NCBI GenBank assembly: GCA_035550595.1
Contig: DASZOV010000125.1
Coordinates: 1-20,995, forward strand
DNA length: 20,995 bases
Reading direction: 5' to 3'
Origin: CALFMR01 sp035550595
GTDB taxonomy: Bacteria; Acidobacteriota; Vicinamibacteria; Vicinamibacterales; SCN-69-37
The first letter of the stretch is position 1. Every line of letters starts with the position of its first letter. The translations under genes were made by a program, and so were the position numbers. The notes beneath the pieces are model-generated. The model saw only the letters and a program-made list of their open reading frames with translations, was not told the origin of the DNA and did not search any database. This document shows, one piece after another, positions 13,793 to 20,679 of this stretch.

Positions 13793-13990
13793 GTGATGCG
13801 GTGCCAATCAACCACGAGCTGGGGGGCGTCCGAAGACTACGCGCGGCCGCGGTTGGCCACGCAGGCGGGCATCGACCCGCAGCGCCGAATGCGCGCGGAC
13901 TCGATGTCACCCCAGTGTGGCAAGGTATTCTAAACTCCGCAAGGCAGTGTGCGCGGGGCAGAATGTGCCGGCGCGCCAGAGATACTCCCC
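13793..13990. promoter_or_regulatory. Divergent intergenic region between the YVTN and hydrolase operons
   Basis: About 200 bp separate two divergent operons, so promoters for both are expected here. The only AT-rich patch is GGTATTCTAAACTCC around 13924-13938. It holds a TATTCT that could be a -10 element for the plus-strand hydrolase operon, with a weak GATGTC at the -35 distance. No operator-like palindrome, riboswitch or RNA gene is evident. The plus-strand call is tentative. Confidence 0.35.
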
Positions 13991-14962
13991 ATGAGAACCA
14001 GCCTCCTCGCGAGTCTCGCGTTCGGTCTGTGCCTGATCGTGGCCGCCCCGCTCGCCGCGCAAACACCGGCGCGCGGCGCCACTCGGCCGCAACCCGTCGA
14101 TCCGTGGACGATCCGATTGTGGGACGGTCCCGCGCCGGGTGCGCAGGGCACCGCCGATCGCGACATCCCCACGCTCACCGTGTACATGCCCTACGGCCGC
14201 GCCGCGCGCACGGCCGTCGTCGTCGCGCCCGGCGGCGGATACCAGAACCTGGCGATGAATCACGAAGGACGCCAGGTCGCCAACTGGCTCAACGGCCTCG
14301 GCATCACGGCATTCGTGCTCAAGTACAGGCTGGGCCCGACCTATCACCATCCAATCGAACTGGGTGACGCCCAGCGCGCCATCCGGATCGTGCGGTCGCG
14401 CGCGGCCGAGTTCGGCGTCGAGCCCGATCGCATCGGCATCATGGGTTTCTCGGCGGGCGGACATCTCGCATCGACCGCGGCCACGCACTTCGACGCGGGC
14501 CAGCCGTCGGCGACCGATCCCATTGATCGCGTGGGCAGCCGTCCAGACTTTCTCGTGCTCGCCTACCCTGTCATCACGGCCGACGAGCCGTATCGTCACG
14601 ACGGATCGTTCAAGAACCTGCTCGGCGATCATCCGGATCCCGCGCTGCTCGACGAGCTCTCGAACGAGAAACAGGTGACGGCCGACACGCCCCCGACGTT
14701 CCTCTTCCACACCGATGAGGACACGACGGTGCCGGCCGAGAACAGCGTGCGCTTCTATCTGGCGCTCCGCGCCGCGCACGTGCCCGCCGAACTGCACATC
14801 TTCAGGCCGGGCCGTCACGGCGTCGGTCTGGCGATGAGCGATCCCACGCTCGACGCATGGCCACCGCTCCTCGCGCAATGGCTGCGCAATCGCGGCCTGC
14901 TGACGCCGCCCGACGCCGCGCCGGCGGCTCGAAGCGCCGCCACGTCCGGTGCGCATGAGTAA
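13991..14962 (+). CDS. Secreted alpha/beta hydrolase (acetyl-esterase/carboxylesterase-like)
   Basis: A 323-residue precursor with a Sec signal peptide (1-24, MRTSLLASLAFGLCLIVAAPLAAQ). The mature part is an alpha/beta hydrolase of the BD-FAE/AxeA-like type: LTVYMPYGRAARTAVVVAPGGGYQNLAMNHEG (62-93; the APGGGY segment supplies the oxyanion hole), nucleophile Ser154 in GFSAGG, acid most likely Asp244 in HTDEDTTVP, and His276 in GRHGVGLA. Such enzymes deacetylate xylo-oligosaccharides or hydrolyse small esters; WNDGPAPG-like openings (here IRLWDGPAPG, 41-50) are common in secreted polysaccharide-related esterases. ATG 13991 is chosen because it begins the signal peptide; the frame opens earlier at 13949. 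The Shine-Dalgarno is weak. The last 8 nt overlap the amidase gene. Substrate is unproven. Confidence 0.85.
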   Translation: MRTSLLASLAFGLCLIVAAPLAAQTPARGATRPQPVDPWTIRLWDGPAPGAQGTADRDIPTLTVYMPYGRAARTAVVVAPGGGYQNLAMNHEGRQVANWLNGLGITAFVLKYRLGPTYHHPIELGDAQRAIRIVRSRAAEFGVEPDRIGIMGFSAGGHLASTAATHFDAGQPSATDPIDRVGSRPDFLVLAYPVITADEPYRHDGSFKNLLGDHPDPALLDELSNEKQVTADTPPTFLFHTDEDTTVPAENSVRFYLALRAAHVPAELHIFRPGRHGVGLAMSDPTLDAWPPLLAQWLRNRGLLTPPDAAPAARSAATSGAHE

Positions 14963-16307
14963 CACGACGACTCCGGACACGATTGCGGGCGCGCAAGCTG
15001 CGCTTCGTGCGGGCACGACAACGGCGCGGGAGCTGGTCGAGGCGAGTCTTGCGGCGATCGACGCCGACAACACGCGCGTCAACGCATTCATCACGATCGA
15101 CGCCGCGGGTGCCCGCGCCATGGCCGATGCGGTCGACGCCGAGCGTACGCGTGGCATCGACCGCGGTCCGCTGCACGGCATCCCCTATTCGCTGAAAGAT
15201 CTCGTCGACGTCGCCGGTGTCGTGACGACGGCCGGCTCGCGCGTCCTCGACGACCGCGTCCCGACGACCGACGCCCTCATCGTCACGCGCTTGCGCGACG
15301 CGGGCGCGATCTGTCTCGGCCGCACCAACCTGCACGAGTTCGCGATGGGCACGACGTCGGAAGACTCGGCGTTCGGGCCGGTCCACCATCCCCTCGATCC
15401 CTCGCGGTCCGCAGGCGGGTCGAGCGGCGGCTCGGCCGCGGCGGTCGCAACCGGCATGGGCCTCGCGTCGATTGGCACCGACACGGGCGGATCCGTCCGG
15501 ATTCCGGCGGCCGTCTGCGGCGTGGTTGGCCTCAAGCCGACCTATGGCGAGATCCCGACAGACGGCGTGGTGCCGCTCAGCACGTCGCTCGATCACGTCG
15601 GACCGATCGCGCGGACCGTGCAGGACTGCGCGTGGCTATTCGCCGTGCTCGCGGGCGCCGCGCCGCGCACGATCGAACGTCGAGATCCGCGCACGCTCAC
15701 GCTCGTGCGGCCTGACGGCTATTTCGATGCGCTCGTCGAGACGCCGGTCCGTGCCGCCGTCGATCGCGCGATCGCGCGGCTGCAGGCGGCTGGCGTCAGC
15801 GTGAAGCCAGGAGCGATCGCCGGCACCGACGCCATTCCGAAGGCCTATCTGCCGCTCGTCGTCGCCGAAGCCGCCGACTGGCACGCGCCGTACCTCGACG
15901 CGCGCGCCGATCGGTACACGTCGCCCGTGCTCGATCGCATCCGGCTTGGACGCACGACGCTCGCCGTCGACTATCTCGCGGCGCGCAGGATGCAGGGCAC
16001 ACTCGCCGCCCACGTCGACGCCGCGCTCGCTGGCGCGGACGCGCTCGTGCTGCCGGCCGTGCCGCTCGTCGCGCCGACACTCGGCGCGACCGACGTCCGA
16101 CTGGATCCGTCGAGCGACGCGACGCTGCCGATTCGCAGCGCGATGCTGCGCCTCACACAACTCTTCAATCTGACCGGGCATCCGGCGATCTCGATTCCGA
16201 TTCCCGTCGACGGACTGCCGGTCGGTCTCCAGATCGTCGGCCGACGCGGACGGACGATGGATCTGCTGGCCGTGGCCGCGGCGTGCGAGCGGGCGCTCGC
16301 CTCGTGA
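14955..16307 (+). CDS. Amidase-signature family enzyme (GatA-like hydrolase)
   Basis: A 450-residue cytoplasmic protein with the complete Ser-cisSer-Lys triad of amidase-signature enzymes: Lys81 in YSLKD, cis-Ser156 in AGGSSGGSAAAVATG, and nucleophile Ser180 in GTDTGGSVRIPAA. The spacing Lys-81 to Ser-180 equals that of bacterial GatA. GRTNLHEFAMGTTSEDSAFGP (122-142) is also a GatA/amidase hallmark. A C-terminal LFNLTGHPAISIPI closes the domain. The family hydrolyses carboxamides, or in GatA transamidates Glu-tRNA(Gln). The absence of gatB and gatC beside it, and its position between two hydrolases, favour a free-standing amidase over the tRNA enzyme. The start ATG 14955 overlaps the upstream stop by 8 nt; GTG 14949 is an alternative. 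The stop overlaps the next GTG start by 4 nt. Confidence 0.9.
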   Translation: MSNTTTPDTIAGAQAALRAGTTTARELVEASLAAIDADNTRVNAFITIDAAGARAMADAVDAERTRGIDRGPLHGIPYSLKDLVDVAGVVTTAGSRVLDDRVPTTDALIVTRLRDAGAICLGRTNLHEFAMGTTSEDSAFGPVHHPLDPSRSAGGSSGGSAAAVATGMGLASIGTDTGGSVRIPAAVCGVVGLKPTYGEIPTDGVVPLSTSLDHVGPIARTVQDCAWLFAVLAGAAPRTIERRDPRTLTLVRPDGYFDALVETPVRAAVDRAIARLQAAGVSVKPGAIAGTDAIPKAYLPLVVAEAADWHAPYLDARADRYTSPVLDRIRLGRTTLAVDYLAARRMQGTLAAHVDAALAGADALVLPAVPLVAPTLGATDVRLDPSSDATLPIRSAMLRLTQLFNLTGHPAISIPIPVDGLPVGLQIVGRRGRTMDLLAVAAACERALAS

Positions 16308-17329
16308 TTCAGCGGCTCTTCCACCGCTGGGAGCGGCGCCTCAACGAAGTCGACACGAACCGGTTCGTGCGGCCGTTCGAGTGGGGCCTCGACTGGCTCG
16401 GTCTCGACACGCCGGAAGCCGCCGCCGATCCGCTGGCCGCCATCGAGCGTTGGTCCGTCGAAACGCTCGCCGACACGGATGCGTTCTATCGCTCACCAGC
16501 GCCTCATGACGCCGAACGTCAAGGCGATGTGTTGCGATTCGCGAGCGCGCTCACGACGGGCGACGTGGAGAACGACACGGTCGTCGCGCGCATCTACGAG
16601 CCGGCACCGAAAGATCGACGACCGGCGGGGCCGCGGCGCGCGATCGTCGTGCTGCCGCAGTGGAACTCGGATCCACAGGGGCACGTCGGACTGTGCCGGC
16701 TGTTCGCACGCTTCGGCATCACCGGCGTGCGCCTGAGCCTGCCCTACCACGACGAACGCCGCCCCGCGCACCTCGCGCGCGCCGAGTACATCGTCAGCTC
16801 GAACATCGGCCGCACGCTGCAGGTGAATCGACAGGCCGTGCTCGACGCGCGTGGTCTCGTCGCGTGGCTCAGCGCGCAAGGGTACGAGCGCATCGGCATC
16901 ATGGGCACGAGCCTCGGGTCGTGTCTCGCGATGCTGACCATGGCGCACGAACCGGCGATCCGCGCGGGCGCGTTCAATCACGTCTCGCCCTACTTCGCCG
17001 ACGTCGTCTGGCGCGGCCTCTCGACGTGGCACGTCCGCGAGGGGCTCGACGGCCACATCACGCTCGACGCCTTGCGCCGCGTGTGGATGCCGATCAGCCC
17101 GTGGCCGTTCATCCGCCGCGTCGACGGGCGCGCGGTGCTGCTCATCTACGCGCGATACGACCTGACGTTCCCCGTCGATCTCTCGCGCGTCTTCATCGCC
17201 GAGTTCGACGAACAGCGGGTGCCGCACGAGGTCGCGGTGTTGCCCTGCGGGCACTACACGACGGGCAAAGCGCCGTTCAAGTACCTCGACGGCTACGCGC
17301 TCGCGCGGTTCTTTCTCAAACGGCTGTAG
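16304..17329 (+). CDS. Alpha/beta hydrolase, cytoplasmic, third gene of the hydrolase-amidase operon
   Basis: A 341-residue protein with no signal peptide. An N-terminal cap-like region (1-110, including RFVRPFEWGLDWLGLD) precedes an alpha/beta hydrolase core. The core has AIVVLPQWN (113-121), VRLSLPYHDERRP (142-154), nucleophile Ser203 in MGTSLGSC, a likely acid at Asp286 (ARYDLTFPV), and His317 in CGHYTTGKAP. The overall plan (large N-terminal extension, NSDPQGHVGLCRLFARFGI, then a GTSLGS elbow) recalls proteins annotated as ABHD18-like, but I am not certain of that subfamily. The start is GTG 16304 in the GTGA overlap with the amidase stop, implying translational coupling; an earlier in-frame ATG at 16283 would overlap more. 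A hairpin repeat begins 7 nt after its stop. Substrate unknown. Confidence 0.8.
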   Translation: MIQRLFHRWERRLNEVDTNRFVRPFEWGLDWLGLDTPEAAADPLAAIERWSVETLADTDAFYRSPAPHDAERQGDVLRFASALTTGDVENDTVVARIYEPAPKDRRPAGPRRAIVVLPQWNSDPQGHVGLCRLFARFGITGVRLSLPYHDERRPAHLARAEYIVSSNIGRTLQVNRQAVLDARGLVAWLSAQGYERIGIMGTSLGSCLAMLTMAHEPAIRAGAFNHVSPYFADVVWRGLSTWHVREGLDGHITLDALRRVWMPISPWPFIRRVDGRAVLLIYARYDLTFPVDLSRVFIAEFDEQRVPHEVAVLPCGHYTTGKAPFKYLDGYALARFFLKRL

Positions 17330-17335
17330 ATTGTC

Positions 17336-17364
17336 CGGGCGCACACGGGGGCGCGCCCCTGCAA
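17336..17364. repeat. GC-rich intergenic hairpin repeat, copy 1
   Basis: The core GGGCGC-ACACGGGGGC-GCGCCCC folds with a 6-bp GGGCGC/GCGCCC stem and is followed by TGCAA. It is nearly identical to copy 2 at 17383-17412, with one base deleted. Standing 7 nt after the hydrolase stop, it may also act as a 3' stem. Confidence 0.75.
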
Positions 17365-17382
17365 GAGACGAACGTCCTGCGT

Positions 17383-17412
17383 CGGGCGCACACGGGAGGC
17401 GCGCCCCTACAA
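17383..17412. repeat. GC-rich intergenic hairpin repeat, copy 2
   Basis: This has the same core as copy 1 (GGGCGCACACGGG, then GGCGCGCCCCT) followed by ACAA, in the same orientation and 47 nt downstream. Read on the other strand it starts TTGTAGGGGCGC, the form in which dispersed intergenic hairpins of this kind are usually seen. Confidence 0.75.
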
Positions 17413-17414
17413 CA

Positions 17415-17516
17415 GATGTGGTCCGCCGTCAGTGCGACGTGACCGGTCGACACGCAGCCGTTGCGCACGGGCGTGGGCGGCACGGCCAGCGCACGCGCGT
17501 GTCGCTGTTGTACTCA
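17415..17516. other. Spacer between hairpin repeats, no feature seen
   Basis: About 100 bp without a credible gene, promoter or RNA. Open frames passing through have no start signal or recognisable protein pattern. Confidence 0.5.
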
Positions 17517-17547
17517 TGTAGGGCCGCCCCCAGTGGCGGCCCGGACA
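17517..17547. repeat. GC-rich intergenic hairpin repeat, copy 3 (opposite orientation)
   Basis: TGTAGGGCCGCC at 17517-17528, loop CCCAGT, then GGCGGCCC at 17535-17542 and GGACA. The 8-bp stem is perfect. The TGTAGGG edge matches the reverse complement of copies 1 and 2, while the inner stem differs, as expected for a diverged family. It lies just downstream of the minus-strand membrane-protein gene, so it could serve as that gene's terminator stem. Confidence 0.65.
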
Positions 17548-17578
17548 CGTTCTTCTGCAGAGCCGCGCCGGACGCGCG

Positions 17579-17794
17579 TCAGAGATATCGAAACAGATCG
17601 CGCAACGCGTCGACGATGACACCGCCGAGCGCGCGCATGAACGGGGTGATGTCGCCGGTCGCCATCGCGGTCGACACGGTGTCGGCGCCGCGGACCGGAT
17701 CGGTGAGGAGCAGCCAGATCGTCGCGCCGGCGATCGTCGCCGCCAGGATGCCGATGACGGCGATCAGGCTGACGCTCCAGCGCGCAAGGGACAT
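17579..17794 (-). CDS. Small single-pass membrane protein, 71 residues
   Basis: Residues about 7-31 (VSLIAVIGILAATIAGATIWLLLTD) form one transmembrane helix with a short basic N-terminus (MSLARW). It is followed by a polar part with DPVRGADTVSTAMATGDITPF and an amphipathic end (FMRALGGVIVDALRDLFRYL). I do not recognise a named family. The Arg before the helix predicts an N-in topology, with the tail in the periplasm. The ATG at 17794 lacks a clear Shine-Dalgarno. It lies 65 nt downstream of the M16 partner gene in the same direction and may be the last gene of that operon. Coding status is supported by the sensible helix, the gene-like position and the lack of a better frame; its role is unknown. 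Confidence 0.65.
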   Translation of the reverse strand: MSLARWSVSLIAVIGILAATIAGATIWLLLTDPVRGADTVSTAMATGDITPFMRALGGVIVDALRDLFRYL

Positions 17795-17859
17795 ACGGCC
17801 GTCAGTCTAGCATCGGGCGGATCGATCCTCGGGCGGGATCGGCACCCGATTGACGGATG

Positions 17860-19221
17860 TTACAGATCGACCGTGACGGGTGCGACGACGCGTCCCAGCG
17901 CGGCGAGCGAATCGCCGACGAGCGCGCGATCCCCGACGACGACCACGGTCGCCTCCGCGGGCGAGAGCGCGCGCACCGCCACGTCGTGGACGTCAGCGGC
18001 CGTGAGCGCATCGACCTCCGGCACGAAGCGATCGAACGTGTCGTCGGGCAGACCGTGCACGGCGAGCTGCGCCGTCGCGCGCGCGATCTGTGCGCTCGTC
18101 TCGAAGTTGCGCACGTAGCCGCGCGTGAGCGAGGCCTTCGCCTGCTCGAGTTCAGCGGTCGTGAGCACGGCGGCTCCGCGAATCGCCTCGAGTTCGGCGA
18201 GGATGTCCGCCACGGCCTGCGCCGTCGCGTCGGCCTGCACGCTCGTCTCGCAGGTGAAGCTCCCCGCCACGCGACGCAAGTCGAACGACGTGCGCGCACC
18301 GTAGGTCAGCCCCTTCTCCTCACGCAGCCGCCGGTTGATGCGGCTCGTGAACTGACCGCCGAGTGCAGCGTTCATCGTGATGAGCGCGTGGAAGTCCGGC
18401 GTCGATCGCGGCGGGCCGACATGGCCGACGCGCAGTTCGGACTGCGGCGCGCCCGGACGATCGACGAGCAGGATGCGCGGGTCGGCCGGCGGCGGCAGCG
18501 TCCACGCGGCGTCGTCTGGCCGCGGCTCCGGAGCCGTGTCCCAGGCGTCGAACGCCACCGACGCCGCGTGGACGACATCGGACGTCGTCGTCGCGCCACT
18601 CACGATGAGCGTCACACCGCCAGGTCCGAACTGTCGCGCCCAGAACGTCCGCACGTCGTCGAGCGAGATGCCTTCGACCGAGCCCGTCGTCCCGAGCGAT
18701 CCATGACCGTACGGATGGTCGCCGAAGATCGCCGACACGTACGCGCGATCCGCGACGCTCGCGGCGAGTTGCCGGAGCTGACGGAGCCGGCTCAGTCGCA
18801 GTTCGCGCACGCGATCGAAGTCCGCCGGCGCGAGCCGCGGCTGGCGCACGATGTCGGCGAGCAGCGCGAGCGACGGCTCGAGGAAGCGCGAGAGCACCGT
18901 CATCGAGAAGAACGTCGCATCGGCGCGCGTTTCGATCTCGAGGTGCGTGCCCATGCGCCCGAACGCGGCGGCGAGCTCGATCGCATCGCGCGTTCCCGCG
19001 CCCTCGTCGAGCATGTCGGCCGTCACGCTGGCCAGCCCGGCACGATCCGCCGGATCGTCGGCCGACCCGCGCGGCACGATCAGCAGAATCGTGACGATCG
19101 GCAGGACCGGCAACGGCACGGCCCACACGCGCAGGCCGTTCGGCAGCATCTCGCGTGCGATGTCTGGAAATTGGACCTGAAGGGCCGGCCCGACGACAGG
19201 CATGTCGAAACGCGCGCTCAT
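17860..19221 (-). CDS. M16 family peptidase-like protein, non-catalytic partner
   Basis: A 453-residue M16B-type protein with two homologous halves. At the place where active enzymes have HxxEH (GLAHFLEHMLF), it reads GLASVTADML (62-71), so both zinc His and the Glu are replaced (Ser65, Ala68, Asp69). The C-terminal half keeps GGQFTSRINRRLREEKGLTYGA, with the conserved Arg and Tyr that position substrate in the partner's active site. This is the pattern of the non-catalytic subunit of heterodimeric M16 proteases (mitochondrial processing peptidase, PqqFG, Sphingomonas-type pairs). The catalytic partner is the gene immediately upstream; stop and start share one base (TGATG), so equimolar translation is likely. 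There is no signal peptide, unlike many periplasmic bacterial M16B pairs. An in-frame ATG at 19203 is an alternative start. Confidence 0.92.
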   Translation of the reverse strand: MSARFDMPVVGPALQVQFPDIAREMLPNGLRVWAVPLPVLPIVTILLIVPRGSADDPADRAGLASVTADMLDEGAGTRDAIELAAAFGRMGTHLEIETRADATFFSMTVLSRFLEPSLALLADIVRQPRLAPADFDRVRELRLSRLRQLRQLAASVADRAYVSAIFGDHPYGHGSLGTTGSVEGISLDDVRTFWARQFGPGGVTLIVSGATTTSDVVHAASVAFDAWDTAPEPRPDDAAWTLPPPADPRILLVDRPGAPQSELRVGHVGPPRSTPDFHALITMNAALGGQFTSRINRRLREEKGLTYGARTSFDLRRVAGSFTCETSVQADATAQAVADILAELEAIRGAAVLTTAELEQAKASLTRGYVRNFETSAQIARATAQLAVHGLPDDTFDRFVPEVDALTAADVHDVAVRALSPAEATVVVVGDRALVGDSLAALGRVVAPVTVDL

Positions 19222-20531
19222 CAGAACACCCGCACCGGCGTTCGGTCCGCGCCGGCAATCACGAGGTCGCCTCGGCCGTGCGGGACGACGGCCAGCGCCG
19301 TCGCGCGCTCGCGCACGAGCCAGCGGCCCGCGGCCGCCGCGAGGTCGGCGCCCGTCGTGTTGAGGTATCGGCCGAGGTCCGCGTCGAAGCTGTCCGGCAC
19401 GCCGCGGTGGACGTTGTAGGCGTTGATCTGATCGGCCTTGCCGCCGAATCCGCCGAGCGACTGCAGCCGCATGACGAACGTCGCCTCGGCCTGCGCGTGC
19501 TCGCGGGCGACTTCCTCGGCCGTCGGCCCCTCGTCGACGAAGCGATCGATCTCGTCGTAGATGGCGGCTTCCACTTCGTCGAGCGAGTAACCGGGCGCGG
19601 CCGACGCGACGATCTGGAACAGTCCGTCGAGCTCGCGCGATCCTTGCGCGGCGGCCAGCTCGACGGCGACGCGGCGATCATGGACGAGCCGCCGGTACAG
19701 TCGCGACGTCCGTCCGTTGCCCACGAGATCCGCGACCATGTCCAGCGCTGCATCGTCGGGCGCGAAGAGCGCCGGCGAGATCCAGGCGAGATACAGACGC
19801 GGCAGCTCGACGCGATCTTCGAGCTGGAGCCGGCGCGCGACACGCGACACCGGCGGCACGACGACGGGCGGGACGGGCGGACCGGCCGGGATGTCGCCGA
19901 AGAGCTCGGTCGCGAGATCCACGACCTCGCGCGTGTCGACGTCGCCGGCCACGGCCAGCGACGCGTTGCCCGGATGGTAGTAGCGCGCGAAAAACGCTCG
20001 TACGTCGTCGAGCGTTGCCGCCATCAGGTCGGCAGGCCGGCCGATCGTCGGCCACTGGTACGGATGCGTGTCCGGGTACAGCGCGTCCATCAGCGCGAAC
20101 TGCGCCAGGCCGTACGGGCGGTTCTCGTAGTTCTGCCGGCGTTCGTTCAAGACGACGCCGCGCTGCGTCTCGAAGCGCGATTGCGACAAGGCCGGCAGCA
20201 GCCAGCCCATCCGGTCGGCTTCCATCCACAGCGCGAGACGCAGTGCGCTCTTCGGCACGAGCTCCCAGTAGTTCGTCCGGTCCGGGCTCGTCGATCCGTT
20301 GAGCGACGCGCCCGCCTCCTGCAGCGGCTGGAAGAACCCCGACGGCTGGTGCTCGGCGCCTTCGAACATCAAGTGCTCGAAGAGATGCGCGAGTCCGGTC
20401 AGGCCGGGCCGTTCGTTCTTCGACCCGACGTGGTACCAGAGGCTGACGGCCGCGAGCGGCACACGATGATCCTCGTGGACGAGCACGTCCAGCCCGTTGG
20501 CGAGCGTGACCTTGGCAACGTCGATACGCAT
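19221..20531 (-). CDS. M16 family zinc metallopeptidase, catalytic subunit
   Basis: A 436-residue M16B peptidase with the inverted zinc motif intact: His49-Leu-Phe-Glu52-His53 in GLTGLAHLFEHLMFEG, and the distal ligand Glu130 in RGVVLNERRQ, at the spacing expected for HxxEHx76E. It begins with the family's opening strand 'VTLANGLDVLVHEDHRVPLAAVSLWYHVGSKNE' (residues 8-40). The second domain has GNGRTSRLYRRLVHDRRVAVE. It should cleave peptides or presequence-like segments inside a clam-shell formed with the partner encoded next. No signal peptide is seen, so a cytoplasmic location is predicted. ATG 20531 is chosen because the domain begins at once; a GTG at 20564 would add 11 basic residues. 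GGGAGG lies 13 nt upstream of the ATG, a somewhat long spacing. The gene follows mrp after about 150 bp. Confidence 0.94.
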   Translation of the reverse strand: MRIDVAKVTLANGLDVLVHEDHRVPLAAVSLWYHVGSKNERPGLTGLAHLFEHLMFEGAEHQPSGFFQPLQEAGASLNGSTSPDRTNYWELVPKSALRLALWMEADRMGWLLPALSQSRFETQRGVVLNERRQNYENRPYGLAQFALMDALYPDTHPYQWPTIGRPADLMAATLDDVRAFFARYYHPGNASLAVAGDVDTREVVDLATELFGDIPAGPPVPPVVVPPVSRVARRLQLEDRVELPRLYLAWISPALFAPDDAALDMVADLVGNGRTSRLYRRLVHDRRVAVELAAAQGSRELDGLFQIVASAAPGYSLDEVEAAIYDEIDRFVDEGPTAEEVAREHAQAEATFVMRLQSLGGFGGKADQINAYNVHRGVPDSFDADLGRYLNTTGADLAAAAGRWLVRERATALAVVPHGRGDLVIAGADRTPVRVF

Positions 20532-20624
20532 GCGTAGAGTCCGGCCTCCCTGGCGTCGATCCACGGTCGGACGACGCCGTGATGAGGTCCGGCGGACGAC
20601 GACGCGCTCGCGCCGCCGGGCGCC

Positions 20625-20678
20625 GGCCCGGGCATTGCTAGTTCGTGATCCGGTCGGGCGTGGAGATGCCCGGGGGCC
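20625..20678 (-). terminator. Imperfect GC-rich stem-loop downstream of mrp
   Basis: GGCCCGGGCA at 20625-20634 pairs with TGCCCGGGGGCC at 20667-20678, leaving a 2-nt bulge and a loop of about 32 nt. It lies directly after the mrp stop on the minus strand and upstream of the M16 gene. A second small stem (CCGGGC-CGGC-GCCCGG) overlaps its left side. No T-run follows, so terminator function is only suggested by position. Confidence 0.35.
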
Positions 20679-20679
20679 G

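Noticed and set aside
12712..14367. Plus-strand open frame of 551 codons spanning the YVTN gene and the hydrolase start
   Set aside because: The translation is low-complexity and Arg-rich, and runs antisense to the propeller and out of frame through the hydrolase. No ribosome-binding site or family motif.
14955..16307. Amidase as the GatA subunit of the Glu-tRNA(Gln) amidotransferase
   Set aside because: The triad spacing fits GatA, but there is no gatB or gatC beside it and it is embedded by overlaps between two alpha/beta hydrolases. A stand-alone amidase is more likely, though sequence alone does not exclude GatA.
17331..17578. A coding gene or tRNA in the gap after the third hydrolase
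   Set aside because: Frames crossing this gap read through hairpin repeats and lack starts with ribosome-binding sites. No cloverleaf or CCA-type end is visible.
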